DNA from: UBA7805 sp036146215
GTDB lineage: Bacteria; Planctomycetota; Planctomycetia; Pirellulales; UBA7805
DNA: 30,959 nucleotides
Direction of reading: 5' to 3'
Assembly (NCBI GenBank): GCA_036146215.1
Contig: JAYYJN010000302.1
Span: 1 to 30,959, forward strand
This document shows, piece after piece, positions 7,890-16,515 of this stretch (positions within the stretch are counted from its first letter, which is position 1; each line of letters opens with the position of its first letter). The notes below the pieces were generated by a model, which saw only the letters and a program-made list of their open reading frames with translations, had not been told where the DNA came from and made no database searches. A program made the translations under genes and the position numbers.

Positions 7890-9176
7890 GTGGTTCGGTC
7901 CTATCAAAAAAGTAGCGATGCCTTCGCCCGCGCCATCGGTGTCATTCCTGGCGGGGTGAATAGCCCTGCACGGGCGTTTGGCGCTGTCGGCGGCACACCG
8001 ATCTTTGTGGACCATGCCCAAGGAGCTTACATTTTTGATTTGGATGGCCATCGCTACATTGACTACATCGGTTCTTGGGGGCCGATGATTTTGGGCCATG
8101 CTCATCCTAAGGTTTTAAGTGCTGTGCAAGCGGCGGCGGAGAAGGGCACCAGCTTTGGGGCACCTACAGAAGCAGAAACTGAAATCGCCGAACGGATTAT
8201 TGCAGCGGTGCCTTCGATTGAGAAAGTTCGCTTCGTAAATTCGGGCACTGAGGCGACCATGAGCGCAATTCGACTTGCGCGAGGCTATACAGGGCGAGAT
8301 AAAATTATAAAGTTTGCTGGCAATTATCACGGTCATGCCGATAGCCTTCTGGTGGCTGCCGGTAGCAGTGCGGCGACCCTGTCTGTTCCGAACTCACCGG
8401 GTGTGACTTCGGGGGCAGCCGGAGACACGATCATTCTGCCCTATAACGACCCTGAAGAGATTCGCAGCGTCTTTGCTCACCGCGGATCTGAGATTGCCGC
8501 CGTCATTCTCGAACCGGTAGTCGGGAATATGGGATGTGTGATTCCCGGACATGAATTTCTTCAGACGCTGCGCGAGGAGACTCGAAATTCCGGCACGGTG
8601 CTGATTTACGACGAAGTCATGACCGGTTTTCGAGTCGCCCTTGGGGGAGCGCAATCGTTGCAGGGCATCATTCCAGATTTGACCACGCTCGGCAAGATTG
8701 TGGGGGGTGGTTTGCCTGCGGCAGCCTATGGTGGGCGAGCCGATATAATGGATCATATTCTTCCGGCAGGCGATGTATTTCAGGCCGGAACATTGAGTGG
8801 CAATCCGCTGGCGACGGCTGCCGGAAATGCGATTTTACGCGAACTGGCAGACCCAGTGGTCTATGAGAAGCTCGAGATGCTCGGTGCTCAGTTGCATGAA
8901 GGGCTTGATCGCGCTGCTGAAAAAATACCTCACTCGATCGCTCGAGTCGGCAGTATGCTGACCCTATTCTTTAATCCGGAACCGGTAACCAACTGGGCTC
9001 AGGCAGAGCGATGTGACACGAAACAATTTGCCCGATATTTCCATGGCATGCTCCAGCGGGGCGTCTATTTACCGTGCAGTCAATATGAAGCGATGTTTAT
9101 TTCGAATGCACATACCAGCGAGGACATCGAAGAGACGATCGCAGCTGCGGAGGAAGTTTTTTCAGATTGGGACTAA
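7890..9176 (+). CDS. hemL: Glutamate-1-semialdehyde 2,1-aminomutase
   Basis: HemL converts glutamate-1-semialdehyde to 5-aminolevulinate, the last step of the C5 route to tetrapyrroles, using pyridoxal (or pyridoxamine) phosphate. The 428-residue length is normal. Motifs are GGVNSPARAFGAVGG at 21-35, FVNSGTEATMSAIRLAR at 115-131, GNYHGHAD at 144-151, YDEVMTGFR at 240-248 and the cofactor lysine K269 in TTLGKIVGGGLPAAAYGG. GTG at 7890 is used, with GGAGGAG about 8-10 bases upstream; no ATG lies between it and the conserved N-terminal part. It shows that the organism makes 5-aminolevulinate from glutamyl-tRNA. It converges on trpE with a 7-base gap. Confidence 0.97.
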   Translation: MVRSYQKSSDAFARAIGVIPGGVNSPARAFGAVGGTPIFVDHAQGAYIFDLDGHRYIDYIGSWGPMILGHAHPKVLSAVQAAAEKGTSFGAPTEAETEIAERIIAAVPSIEKVRFVNSGTEATMSAIRLARGYTGRDKIIKFAGNYHGHADSLLVAAGSSAATLSVPNSPGVTSGAAGDTIILPYNDPEEIRSVFAHRGSEIAAVILEPVVGNMGCVIPGHEFLQTLREETRNSGTVLIYDEVMTGFRVALGGAQSLQGIIPDLTTLGKIVGGGLPAAAYGGRADIMDHILPAGDVFQAGTLSGNPLATAAGNAILRELADPVVYEKLEMLGAQLHEGLDRAAEKIPHSIARVGSMLTLFFNPEPVTNWAQAERCDTKQFARYFHGMLQRGVYLPCSQYEAMFISNAHTSEDIEETIAAAEEVFSDWD

Positions 9177-9183
9177 GTCGATT

Positions 9184-10734
9184 TCAGGGCGTTTTTTTTG
9201 CCGCATGCCGCTGTTCGGTAATGGCAATCGCCTTGAGTAAACCGCGAGCTTTGTTGAGCGTTTCCTGGTACTCATTCGCGGGTTGACTATCTGCAACAAT
9301 TCCCGCACCCGCTTGGACGTAGGCTCGTTTTCCTTGAATAACCAATGTCCGCAGGGCAATGCATGTATCCATGTTGCCGTTGAAATCAGCATATCCCACC
9401 GCACCTGCATATGGACCTCTTCGGTGGGGTTCGAGTTCGTCGATGATTTCCATGGCTCGGACTTTTGGAGCGCCGGAAACGGTTCCCGCTGGCAAGCAGG
9501 CCCGCAGCGCATCGAAGGCGTTCTTATTTACTTCAAGTTGCCCGGTTACATTTGACGTGATATGCATCACGTGGCTGTAACGTTCGATAGTCATCGTATC
9601 GCTGAGTTCAACCGAGCGAAAACGGGAAACCCTGCCGATATCATTTCGACCCAACTCAACGAGCATCACGTGCTCTGCACGTTCCTTGGGATCCGCAAGA
9701 AGTTCGTTCGCTAAAGCGTGATCCTCAACTTCGGTTGCCCCTCGCTGGCGTGTTCCCGCCAGGGGACGCACGGTAACCCTGCCATCTTCGACTCGGACCA
9801 TTACTTCTGGACTGCTACCGACGAGAATTGCATCGGGGGCTTTGAGGTAAAACATAAACGGGCTGGGGTTGACGACGCGCAATGTTCGATAGATTTCAAA
9901 CGGATGCGATGCAATCGGCATCTCCAGTCGTTGGCTGAGTACGACCTGGAAAATATCACCCGCGCGAATGTAGTCCACACATTTTTCAACGGCACTCTCA
10001 AAATCTGCCCTTTGGAAGTTGGAAACATACTCAATTTCGTGATTCTGTTCGATGGAGATATCTTCAATCGCGAGCGGTGACTCAGTGCTTGAAAGCTGAG
10101 CAACGAGTGCGTCAATTCTGTTGCAAGCATCTTGATAAGCCGACCGGAGGTCTCCGGAATTCAAATGTGCCATCGCAACAATAATGATCGTTTTTGTAAT
10201 GTGATCAAAAACTACCATTTGATCGTAGAAAGCAAAAGAAAGATCAGGTAAATGTCGATCATCTTCAGGAGCATCGGGTAGATTTTCCGTGTAGCGAACA
10301 ACATCATAACCTGCGTAGCCAACGGCGCCGCTTGAAAATGGCGGGAGATCGGCAAAGGATGCGGCGCGTACTTCACCGACTCTTCTTTCGAGCTCAGCAA
10401 GCGGATCATCCGTAATAAACGTTTCTTTTCCTGTGACCGAATTCACGGTGACCCGGTCGTGAAACGCCTCCAATGTCATGTAGGGGTCGGCCGCAAGAAA
10501 GCTGTAGCGGCCCACACGTTCGCCCCCGATAACACTTTCAAATAAGCAGGAGCAACTTCCTTGGTCAATTTTTTGAAAAGCACTCACTGGCGTTAACGAG
10601 TCGCTCACGAGACGTCGATAAACAGGAACCAAATCGACGTCCACAGCTGCCTTTGAAAACGCATCAAATTCTGGAAGGTGTGTCATCGCATCCGATTCGC
10701 TTTCTGCCTTATGGCTCGGGGTTGCAACGGACAT
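9184..10734 (-). CDS. trpE: Anthranilate synthase component I
   Basis: TrpE makes anthranilate from chorismate with ammonia supplied by the glutaminase subunit TrpG, the first committed step of tryptophan synthesis. The 516-residue protein has the N-terminal regulatory domain with LFES (64-67), equivalent to the LLES feedback site for tryptophan, and the chorismate-binding domain. The latter shows GSSPEVMVR, RPLAGTRQRG, LVELGRNDIGR, CLPAGTVSGAPKVRAMEII and QAGAGIVADSQPANEYQE. PabB is less likely given the complete N-terminal domain and the LFES site. ATG at 10734 is the longest start; ATG at 10686 (MTHLPEFDAFSK) is a good alternative that removes a poorly conserved serine-rich leader. No trpG is adjacent. 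Confidence 0.93.
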   Translation of the reverse strand: MSVATPSHKAESESDAMTHLPEFDAFSKAAVDVDLVPVYRRLVSDSLTPVSAFQKIDQGSCSCLFESVIGGERVGRYSFLAADPYMTLEAFHDRVTVNSVTGKETFITDDPLAELERRVGEVRAASFADLPPFSSGAVGYAGYDVVRYTENLPDAPEDDRHLPDLSFAFYDQMVVFDHITKTIIIVAMAHLNSGDLRSAYQDACNRIDALVAQLSSTESPLAIEDISIEQNHEIEYVSNFQRADFESAVEKCVDYIRAGDIFQVVLSQRLEMPIASHPFEIYRTLRVVNPSPFMFYLKAPDAILVGSSPEVMVRVEDGRVTVRPLAGTRQRGATEVEDHALANELLADPKERAEHVMLVELGRNDIGRVSRFRSVELSDTMTIERYSHVMHITSNVTGQLEVNKNAFDALRACLPAGTVSGAPKVRAMEIIDELEPHRRGPYAGAVGYADFNGNMDTCIALRTLVIQGKRAYVQAGAGIVADSQPANEYQETLNKARGLLKAIAITEQRHAAKKTP

Positions 10735-11088
10735 TCTATGGTGCCGCTACAGGCCGCGGGCAGGGTTGATATTTTATGTGACCTGAGGTTTAGCTATTAC
10801 AAATTTTAAACGAACTCCGGGTTAGTTTTCTCGGCTCCCATCCTAAAGGTCTTCGTTACGCTTGTAAAATACCAACTGGTCGATCTGGTCAATCAAGCGT
10901 TCGATTTAGATCGCTTTGCGAGAGATAAGTCTCGATATTGACACCTTGGCCCCTGCTGCTAGAATCCGGCAGGCGGTCTCTTGCTGGGTTTCAAGCACTT
11001 TTCCCAACTTGGGTCATTGTGTTGGACGTTCGTCGGCCTCGACTTGTCCACACCCAGTAATTACTTCATCAATGCCCTTAGGTTGATC
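10735..11088. other. Divergent intergenic region trpE / mcsA
   Basis: These 354 bases hold no convincing gene. They contain the well-formed promoter of mcsA (10938-10965), a short palindrome GAGATAAGTCTC just before it, and presumably the trpE promoter. I see no CIRCE element (TTAGCACTC inverted repeat) or CtsR heptad, the usual heat-shock operators of mcsA operons in Firmicutes. Confidence 0.5.
10938..10965 (+). promoter_or_regulatory. Sigma70-type promoter of mcsA-mcsB
   Basis: A perfect TTGACA (10938-10943), a 16-base spacer and TAGAAT (10960-10965) form a good housekeeping promoter. Transcription would begin near 10972, leaving a leader of about 115 bases before the mcsA ATG. The leader also carries a TTG-started reading frame continuous with mcsA, which I read as fortuitous. 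Confidence 0.6.
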
Positions 11089-11601
11089 ATGCAGTGTCAG
11101 AATTGTGAAAAGACTGCAACATTTCACATCACGGAGTTGGCAGCTGGTAAGCCCCAGGAACTGCATCTTTGTGAGGAACATGCTCGCGAGTATCTGCAAA
11201 CGAATGATCAGGACCAGACGGCTGCGCCGAGTCTAGCAAGTGTGCTGGCACATAAGATGACGGTGGGGCAAACTGCCGAAGATCTGGCACGGCTTGATCA
11301 GCGGGCTTGTCCCGTCTGCGGTATTACTTTTTATGAATTCCGAAATCAGGGACGTTTTGGCTGTCCGCATGATTACACATGTTTTGCCGGTGAATTGGAC
11401 CAGCTCCTGTTGAATATTCATGGAGAAACTGAGCATGTCGGTAAATGTCCACAGCGGTCAGCGACGGCGAGTGAGCGGCAGATGGAAATGATCCGACTTC
11501 GTCGTGAGATGAAAGAGGCAGTATCGAGCGAACAATATGAAAAAGCATCGGAATTACGAGATCAAATCCGACAAATTGAAGATGAAGTAAGCGGGGAATG
11601 A
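11089..11601 (+). CDS. mcsA: McsA-like zinc-finger protein with UVR motif, activator of the arginine kinase McsB
   Basis: The 170-residue protein begins MQCQNCEKTATFHITEL, like the first zinc-binding part of McsA. LHLCEEHAREY follows, so the fourth ligand would be histidine rather than cysteine. A second finger is CPVCGITFYEFRNQGRFGC followed by PHDYTC, in which the canonical final CxxC is altered. The C-terminus has a UVR/UvrC-like helical pair (about residues 130-165, with RREMKEAVSSEQYEKASELR). In Firmicutes McsA activates McsB and helps mark proteins for ClpCP. ATG at 11089 is chosen over the earlier TTG frame because the conserved CxxC starts there and UAGG lies about 9 bases upstream. 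It overlaps mcsB by four bases (ATGA). Confidence 0.85.
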   Translation: MQCQNCEKTATFHITELAAGKPQELHLCEEHAREYLQTNDQDQTAAPSLASVLAHKMTVGQTAEDLARLDQRACPVCGITFYEFRNQGRFGCPHDYTCFAGELDQLLLNIHGETEHVGKCPQRSATASERQMEMIRLRREMKEAVSSEQYEKASELRDQIRQIEDEVSGE

Positions 11602-12686
11602 ATCCGGTGAATCTGGATGACATGGCGGAAAAAAGTGGTGAGTGGCTGAAAGGGGAGGGGCCCGATTCTGATATCGTGGTGAGTAGTCGGATTCGCCTTG
11701 CTCGTAATCTCACAGACTATCCGTTCATCAGCAAAGCGACCGAATTGGATCGGTCGGAAATAGAAAAGACGCTTCGCAAAACAGTGACGGATGTCAGCAA
11801 GCACGGGGCGCTCGCCTATCTAGACGTCAACGAACTCGATGGTATCGACCGGCAGTTTCTGGTCGAACGGCAACTTATCAGCCGAGAGCATGCCGAGAGT
11901 GAAGGTGCGCGTGGTGTGGCGATTGACGCAGGTGAACGGACGAGTTTGATGATCAATGAAGAAGATCATCTACGGATTCAAGTTATGCACAGTGGTTTCG
12001 ATCTTGCAGCTGCATGGGATCGAATCAATGAAATTGACGATCGACTTGAGGAGCGAACAGCTTATGCTTTTCATACCCGCTTAGGTTATCTCACCGCATG
12101 TCCGACTAATGTTGGCACCGGCATGCGAGTAAGTGTAATGCTACACCTTCCGGCTCTCGTGATCACTCGGCAAATCGAAAAAGTTTTCCGGAGCTTGCAC
12201 ACAATTAGCCTCGCGGTACGTGGCCTTTATGGTGAGGGTTCCCAGGCGATGGGTGATTTTTATCAAATCAGCAATCAAATTACCCTAGGAAAATCGGAAG
12301 ACGAATTGGTGACTCAAGTCGGAGATGTTGTTCCCGTCCTGATTGATTACGAGCGAAGAGCACGAGAATTTTTGCAAAAAGAGAGTCACGAAAATTTGCA
12401 TGATAAAGTCAGTCGCGCCTATGGTATCCTGTCGACCGCGCAGACGATCAGCAGCGAAGAAACAATGCATCTTTTATCAAGCATTCGGATGGGGGTAGAA
12501 CTCGGTCTACTACCGGAACTGGGAATGGGCCAAGTCAACGAGTTGTTTATTCAAACCCAGCCCGCGCACTTACAGAAAATAAGTGGCACAGAACTCAATA
12601 CCGCAGATCGTAATGTTGCCCGGGCAACGTTTTTGCGTCGCCATCTAAATCGTGACGACATTCACGGCAGTCCCGAAGTGAACTGA
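11598..12686 (+). CDS. mcsB: Protein arginine kinase McsB
   Basis: McsB phosphorylates arginine residues on proteins, marking them for ClpCP degradation in Gram-positive bacteria; the family derives from phosphagen kinases. The 362-residue protein matches the usual length. Key sites are VVSSRIRLARNL (ATP-binding arginines, residues 26-37), INEEDHLRIQVM (the NEEDH loop), and TACPTNVGTGMRVSVMLHLP with the catalytic cysteine. The downstream helices with GLYGEGSQAMGDFYQISNQ also match the family. The start overlaps the mcsA stop, so both are made together. The usual companions ctsR and clpC are not in the window; rpsT converges on it 31 bases away. Confidence 0.95.
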   Translation: MNPVNLDDMAEKSGEWLKGEGPDSDIVVSSRIRLARNLTDYPFISKATELDRSEIEKTLRKTVTDVSKHGALAYLDVNELDGIDRQFLVERQLISREHAESEGARGVAIDAGERTSLMINEEDHLRIQVMHSGFDLAAAWDRINEIDDRLEERTAYAFHTRLGYLTACPTNVGTGMRVSVMLHLPALVITRQIEKVFRSLHTISLAVRGLYGEGSQAMGDFYQISNQITLGKSEDELVTQVGDVVPVLIDYERRAREFLQKESHENLHDKVSRAYGILSTAQTISSEETMHLLSSIRMGVELGLLPELGMGQVNELFIQTQPAHLQKISGTELNTADRNVARATFLRRHLNRDDIHGSPEVN

Positions 12687-12717
12687 AAATCATCTCGGAT
12701 GACCACGCCCTCGGTGA

Positions 12718-12990
12718 TTAGGCGCTGGTTTTAGCTGCTTTGACTTTTGCAGAGAGTCGCGACTTGAGTCGCGCAGCGGCATTGCGGTGAATAATGTTTT
12801 TGGCGGCGGCTCGATCAAGGCTGCTCACGGCAGCTTGGAAAGCCCCATCCCGTGCATCGGCATCATCCCCATCGACCGCTTCGTGAACCTTGCGCAATTG
12901 CGTCTTTAGAGAACTCTTGATTGCTTTGTTATGAATCCGTCTTTTTTTATTTTGTCGAAGACGTTTTTTTGCACTGTTTGTATTCGGCAT
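12718..12990 (-). CDS. rpsT: 30S ribosomal protein S20
   Basis: The 90-residue, strongly basic protein begins MPNTNSAKKRLRQNKKRR, the S20 signature, and continues with HNKAIKSSLKTQLRKV and a C-terminal NIIHRNAAARLKSRLSAKVK. S20 binds 16S rRNA early in 30S assembly as a three-helix bundle. The length is normal. The initial ATG at 12990 is certain because the N-terminal motif starts there. It stands alone as a monocistronic gene, convergent with mcsB. Confidence 0.96.
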   Translation of the reverse strand: MPNTNSAKKRLRQNKKRRIHNKAIKSSLKTQLRKVHEAVDGDDADARDGAFQAAVSSLDRAAAKNIIHRNAAARLKSRLSAKVKAAKTSA

Positions 12991-13023
12991 GTTTGTTGAA
13001 GCGTTTTAAAAAAAGGAATTAAG

Positions 13024-13053
13024 ACTATGCGGTGAGACTGCGAACCCAGTCAA
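13024..13053 (-). promoter_or_regulatory. Possible promoter of rpsT
   Basis: On the minus strand TTGACT (13053-13048) and CATAGT (13029-13024) are separated by 18 bases and lie about 35 bases before the rpsT start. The match is moderate. The leader would be short and A/T rich. Confidence 0.3.
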
Positions 13054-13148
13054 AGTAGCCTATCATCTTCACCTCTTGGGCGACTCCTGTCTAGGCGCCT
13101 CTGCAGCAGAAAATTCGCCTTCAAACCTATTTTGTGTTTGGGCCCAGC

Positions 13149-14618
13149 CTAAGAACCGGCCGTATCATGGTCTAGTTTTTTAGAAACCTCATCGAGCAGG
13201 GAGGATACATCGCGGAAACCAAAATCAATGCTCGCAAGTTGGGAAAAAAATGCCTGTGCTCGGGCGTTATCTCGTAATTTCATGTGAAGCCACCCCGCAC
13301 GATAGAGGGCAAGTTTTTTCGTCTCATCATCGGAACTGGAAGTGCAATGATCAATTGCCATCTCGTAGGCATCGAGCGCAAGCCGCGTCTGTCGAATTTG
13401 TTGGAAGCATTCGCCAGTCTCAAGGCTTGCGACCGCGGCTCTATCCATGTCGTTGCGGGCCTGCTGAAATTCTTTAATCGCTTGTTCAAAATTGGCAGCT
13501 CGTTTGAGTCGTAGTCCGAGTTCATATTTGATTTTTAAATCCCCCGGATAACGTTCTGAGCGGGATGCAAAAATTGCCAATTCTCGTTTATTAAGCTCCT
13601 CTTTCATTCGTTTATAGAGATCCGCATCCTCTGATTTTTGAGTTTCTTTTGCGCGTTTTTTTGCCCGAAGCAACTCCAATCGAGTCCGATGAAGCTGAAT
13701 GTCCTCGAGTTCCTCCGTAGCCCTGACAGCACCGGTGGCCTCGACACCCTCTGCCATAATCTGTTCAGCGGCTTCAAAATCTTCGAGCTTAAAGAAGTAA
13801 TCGGAAAGATTAATGTAATTGGTGACCTCTTCAGGATGCCGTCGGATCTCACGACGCAATTGTTGTTCTTCAGAAAGTTCGAGCGCACCACCAGCCAGCT
13901 TTTCTTGGGCCTGTTTTTCGACACTGACATCCAGTGAGGTCTCTGCGTGATCGTAGCCACCTCGATGGATCGTTTTATTGACCGTCATTTGACTGATTTC
14001 GCGAGCTACTTCCTGATCGTTAGGTTGCTGAGCGGCAATCCTTTCGAGACAAGCAATCGCTTCATCGAATCGAGCAATCTTGGCAAAGGCGTTCGCTGCC
14101 GAACGATTCAAACCGATATTTTTAAGATCACCTTCCAAGGCAATTTTGAGATACTCAATTTGAGATTCAGGGATTTCCAGCGCCTCGCATGCTTTGGCTA
14201 TTTCACCTAACACAGCACCGTCCCAAGGGTTGAAGTGCAAGCACTCCAAGCCTGCTTTTATCAGTTCAACCCAATTTTTTTTCACCTGTGCTTTTTTCAT
14301 CCGAGCCTTTGGTCCGGCAGTGCGCAGGCTCGCCATCTTGGCACCTTTTTTATTATTGTTGTATTTCTTTTTTAGGTTGGTCAGCAAGTTCTGCGTGTAG
14401 ATCAAATTTGCCGGATCACCAGCAACGCATTGTCGGAACATTACATCCGCGTAGTCGAATTCGCCTTTCGTCGAGAGTTTGCTACCATGCTCGAAGCTTT
14501 TTTGTAACTGACCCCTTTTTTTGGCCGAGATTGGCTGAAGAACCGGAGTGTCGTCCTTTTGCTCAGCAGGCGAATCCTGTTCTCCCTCGTTTGACTTGGT
14601 GGCTTTTTGTTTTGCCAT
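13149..14618 (-). CDS. Tetratricopeptide-repeat protein, function unknown
   Basis: The protein has 489 residues with a hydrophilic, disordered start (about 1-40: MAKQKATKSNEGEQ...), then helical repeats. TPR-like units are visible around GEFDYADVMFRQCVAGDP, AFAKIARFDEAIACLERIAA, FFKLEDFEAAEQIMAEGVEA, RAANFEQAIKEFQQARND and TRLALDAYEMAIDH. A basic lysine-rich stretch (KKKYNNNKKGAK) follows the first repeat, and a charged coiled-coil-like segment (ELLRAKKRAKETQKSED) separates later repeats. No signal peptide or membrane helix is seen, so it is probably cytoplasmic. ATG at 14618 is preferred to ATG at 14675, which would add a serine/proline leader; neither has a clear Shine-Dalgarno sequence. 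cobA-hemD is divergent, 226 bases away. Confidence 0.8.
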   Translation of the reverse strand: MAKQKATKSNEGEQDSPAEQKDDTPVLQPISAKKRGQLQKSFEHGSKLSTKGEFDYADVMFRQCVAGDPANLIYTQNLLTNLKKKYNNNKKGAKMASLRTAGPKARMKKAQVKKNWVELIKAGLECLHFNPWDGAVLGEIAKACEALEIPESQIEYLKIALEGDLKNIGLNRSAANAFAKIARFDEAIACLERIAAQQPNDQEVAREISQMTVNKTIHRGGYDHAETSLDVSVEKQAQEKLAGGALELSEEQQLRREIRRHPEEVTNYINLSDYFFKLEDFEAAEQIMAEGVEATGAVRATEELEDIQLHRTRLELLRAKKRAKETQKSEDADLYKRMKEELNKRELAIFASRSERYPGDLKIKYELGLRLKRAANFEQAIKEFQQARNDMDRAAVASLETGECFQQIRQTRLALDAYEMAIDHCTSSSDDETKKLALYRAGWLHMKLRDNARAQAFFSQLASIDFGFRDVSSLLDEVSKKLDHDTAGS

Positions 14619-14844
14619 CGGATTCTGATTTGAGCTAGAAGGTGAAGACGCCCAAAAGATTGGGAACAACGTCAAATTTCGCCGGTGATAATTTTAACAC
14701 GAATATGTCTGGAGACAATGTGCAGCAAACAATCGCACAGTCATAAGAGCGACAAAAGGATTCAGAATTTCAATCGCTTTTCGCGTGAACCAGCACTCGA
14801 TTAGGTACTCCGTAAAGCGATGGTGAGCCCTTATAATTGACACC

Positions 14845-16428
14845 ATGAATCAGTGGATACCAATGGGCAAAGCAGCTGATAGCGGTGAAACCGATGAAAA
14901 GTCTTCGCCCGAACATGGGCGTGTTTATTTCGTCGGCGCAGGTCCCGGAGATCCCGGTCTGATCACGTTGCGCGGTTTCGAACTGCTGAAGCAAGCGGAT
15001 ATAGTTCTCTATGACTTTCTTGTAAATCCGATGGTTCTGGCACCGGTTCCCGAAACTGCTGAGCAAATATGTTTAGGCAGACACGGGCATGGACGGATTT
15101 GGACGCAGGACGAAATTAATCAAAGAATGATCGACTAAGCGCGGCAAGGTAAAACGATCATTCGCTTAAAGGGTGGTGATCCGGGCGTCTTCGGGCGGCT
15201 GGCTGAGGAGGTGGAATCGGTTCACAGGGCGGGCATCACCTGGGAGGTCGTTCCCGGAATTTCTGCCGCTCTGGCAGCGCCGAGCTACGCCGGTGTTTTT
15301 ATGACTCATCGAAAGCACGCATCTGCCGTGGCCATGGTTACGGGACACGAGCAGGAAGCTGTAAACGATTCCAAAATCGATTTTCCATCGCTGGCAAAAT
15401 TTCCCGGAACGCTGATTTTTTACATGGGTGTCACGACTGCACCTACTTGGACAAGGAGTTTGATCGAGGCAGGCAGGAATCCGAAAACTCCGGTTGCGAT
15501 CGTACGCCGGTGTTCGATGACCGATCAGCAAGCCATTTATTGCACGCTTGAAGAAGTTGCTGCTGAATTATCGCGACACCAGTTACGTCCGCCCGCAGTC
15601 GTGCTGGTAGATTACGCTGCTCAGACAGGGTCCCTGCCTTGCTGGTTTGCGCAGAAACCACTGCTCGGGCAGACCATCTTAATCACGCGTCCTCGTTCAC
15701 AAGCACTCCCTTTATCAAGGATGCTTACGGAACTCGGTGCGGGCTGTCTTCTGCAACCTGCAATAAGAATTGCTGCTCCACCACAATGGAAAGACGTCGA
15801 TGCGACGATCGAAAGTATTGAACAGTATGATTGGCTTGTGTTTTCAAGTGTTAATGGCGTCCATTTCTTCTTTGAGCGATTTTGCGAAATCTTTGGAGAT
15901 CTGCGACGTCTTGGGAGTATCCGCTTGGCAACAATTGGTCCGCGAACCACTGCGGCAGTAGAGAGCTATCGTTTGAGAGTAGATCGACAACCGGACGTCT
16001 ATTCTGCAGATGCATTGGCATCGGCATTGGAGGCGAAAGAGGGTGATCGGTTTTTGCTCGCGCGAGCCAATCGAGGCCGCGAAGTATTGGCGGAAACTTT
16101 GCGCAAAGCGGGTGCAACAGTTGATCAGGTGATCGTCTATGAAAGCACAGATGTAACGGAAGTGGAACCTGATATTGCCGATGCGATGACCAATCAGCAG
16201 ATCGACTGGATAACGGTGACAAGCTCCGCGATTGCCCGATCACTCGCTTCACTTTTTGGTTCCGCTTTACAGGACGTTCGCTTGGCGAGCATCAGCCCGA
16301 TTACCTCGGCGGTTTTGCGTGAGCTGGGATATGAGCCGGCGGTCGAGGCTGAAGTATTTACGATGGAGGGAATCGTGACAGCCATTCGCCAGCATGCGAC
16401 ACAGCTTCAACAATCGCAGGCCCCGTAG
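14845..16428 (+). pseudogene. cobA-hemD: Fused uroporphyrinogen-III C-methyltransferase / uroporphyrinogen-III synthase, interrupted by an in-frame TAA
   Basis: One frame runs from ATG 14845 to TAG 16428 but contains TAA at 15136-15138 (codon 98). Before the stop lies the start of a SUMT domain: GRVYFVGAGPGDPGLITLRG, then ADIVLYDFLV and WTQDEINQRMID. Directly after it the domain goes on in the same frame with ARQGKTIIRLKGGDPGVFGR, the most conserved SUMT motif. Methylase motifs follow (VVPGISAALAAPSYAGV, TLIFYMGV), and then a complete HemD domain from ILITRPRSQA (about residue 275) to the end. SUMT methylates uroporphyrinogen III toward precorrin-2; HemD makes uroporphyrinogen III. The fusion order cobA-hemD is known in other bacteria. 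Both sides of the stop are well preserved, so it is a recent mutation, a sequencing error, or a read-through site. Confidence 0.75.
15211..16428 (+). CDS. hemD: Downstream open part of cobA-hemD: C-terminal SUMT region plus complete uroporphyrinogen-III synthase domain
   Basis: If the stop at 15136 is real, this 405-residue frame (GTG at 15211) or a shorter one could still be translated. HemD closes linear hydroxymethylbilane to uroporphyrinogen III and is needed for all tetrapyrroles. The HemD domain (about residues 150-400 here) shows ILITRPRSQALPLSRMLTEL, DWLVFSSVNGVHFFFERF, LATIGPRTTAAVE, LLARANRGREVLAETLRKAG, WITVTSSAIARSL and a final SPITSAVLRELGY. The SUMT part would lack its N-terminal half and its RLKGGDP motif, so methyltransferase activity would be lost. 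No strong Shine-Dalgarno sequence supports the GTG, so independent translation is only a possibility. Confidence 0.5.
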   Translation: MESVHRAGITWEVVPGISAALAAPSYAGVFMTHRKHASAVAMVTGHEQEAVNDSKIDFPSLAKFPGTLIFYMGVTTAPTWTRSLIEAGRNPKTPVAIVRRCSMTDQQAIYCTLEEVAAELSRHQLRPPAVVLVDYAAQTGSLPCWFAQKPLLGQTILITRPRSQALPLSRMLTELGAGCLLQPAIRIAAPPQWKDVDATIESIEQYDWLVFSSVNGVHFFFERFCEIFGDLRRLGSIRLATIGPRTTAAVESYRLRVDRQPDVYSADALASALEAKEGDRFLLARANRGREVLAETLRKAGATVDQVIVYESTDVTEVEPDIADAMTNQQIDWITVTSSAIARSLASLFGSALQDVRLASISPITSAVLRELGYEPAVEAEVFTMEGIVTAIRQHATQLQQSQAP

Positions 16429-16490
16429 CTGCGAGTAGCCGCGAGCAAAAAAACGTTCGTCTCAATCATCACGGGACATAATTTGGCTCG

Positions 16491-16515
16491 CGAGGATTGA
16501 TCACATCAATTCGCG
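16491..16515. terminator. Inverted repeat at the end of the gene at 16506-17054
   Basis: ATTGAT-CAC-ATCAAT is extended outward by a G-T and three G-C pairs with one mismatch, giving a stem of about 11 positions that covers the minus-strand stop codon. No T tract follows directly; on the minus strand a TTTTTTT occurs about 40 bases later. It may be a weak terminator between two convergent genes. Confidence 0.25.
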
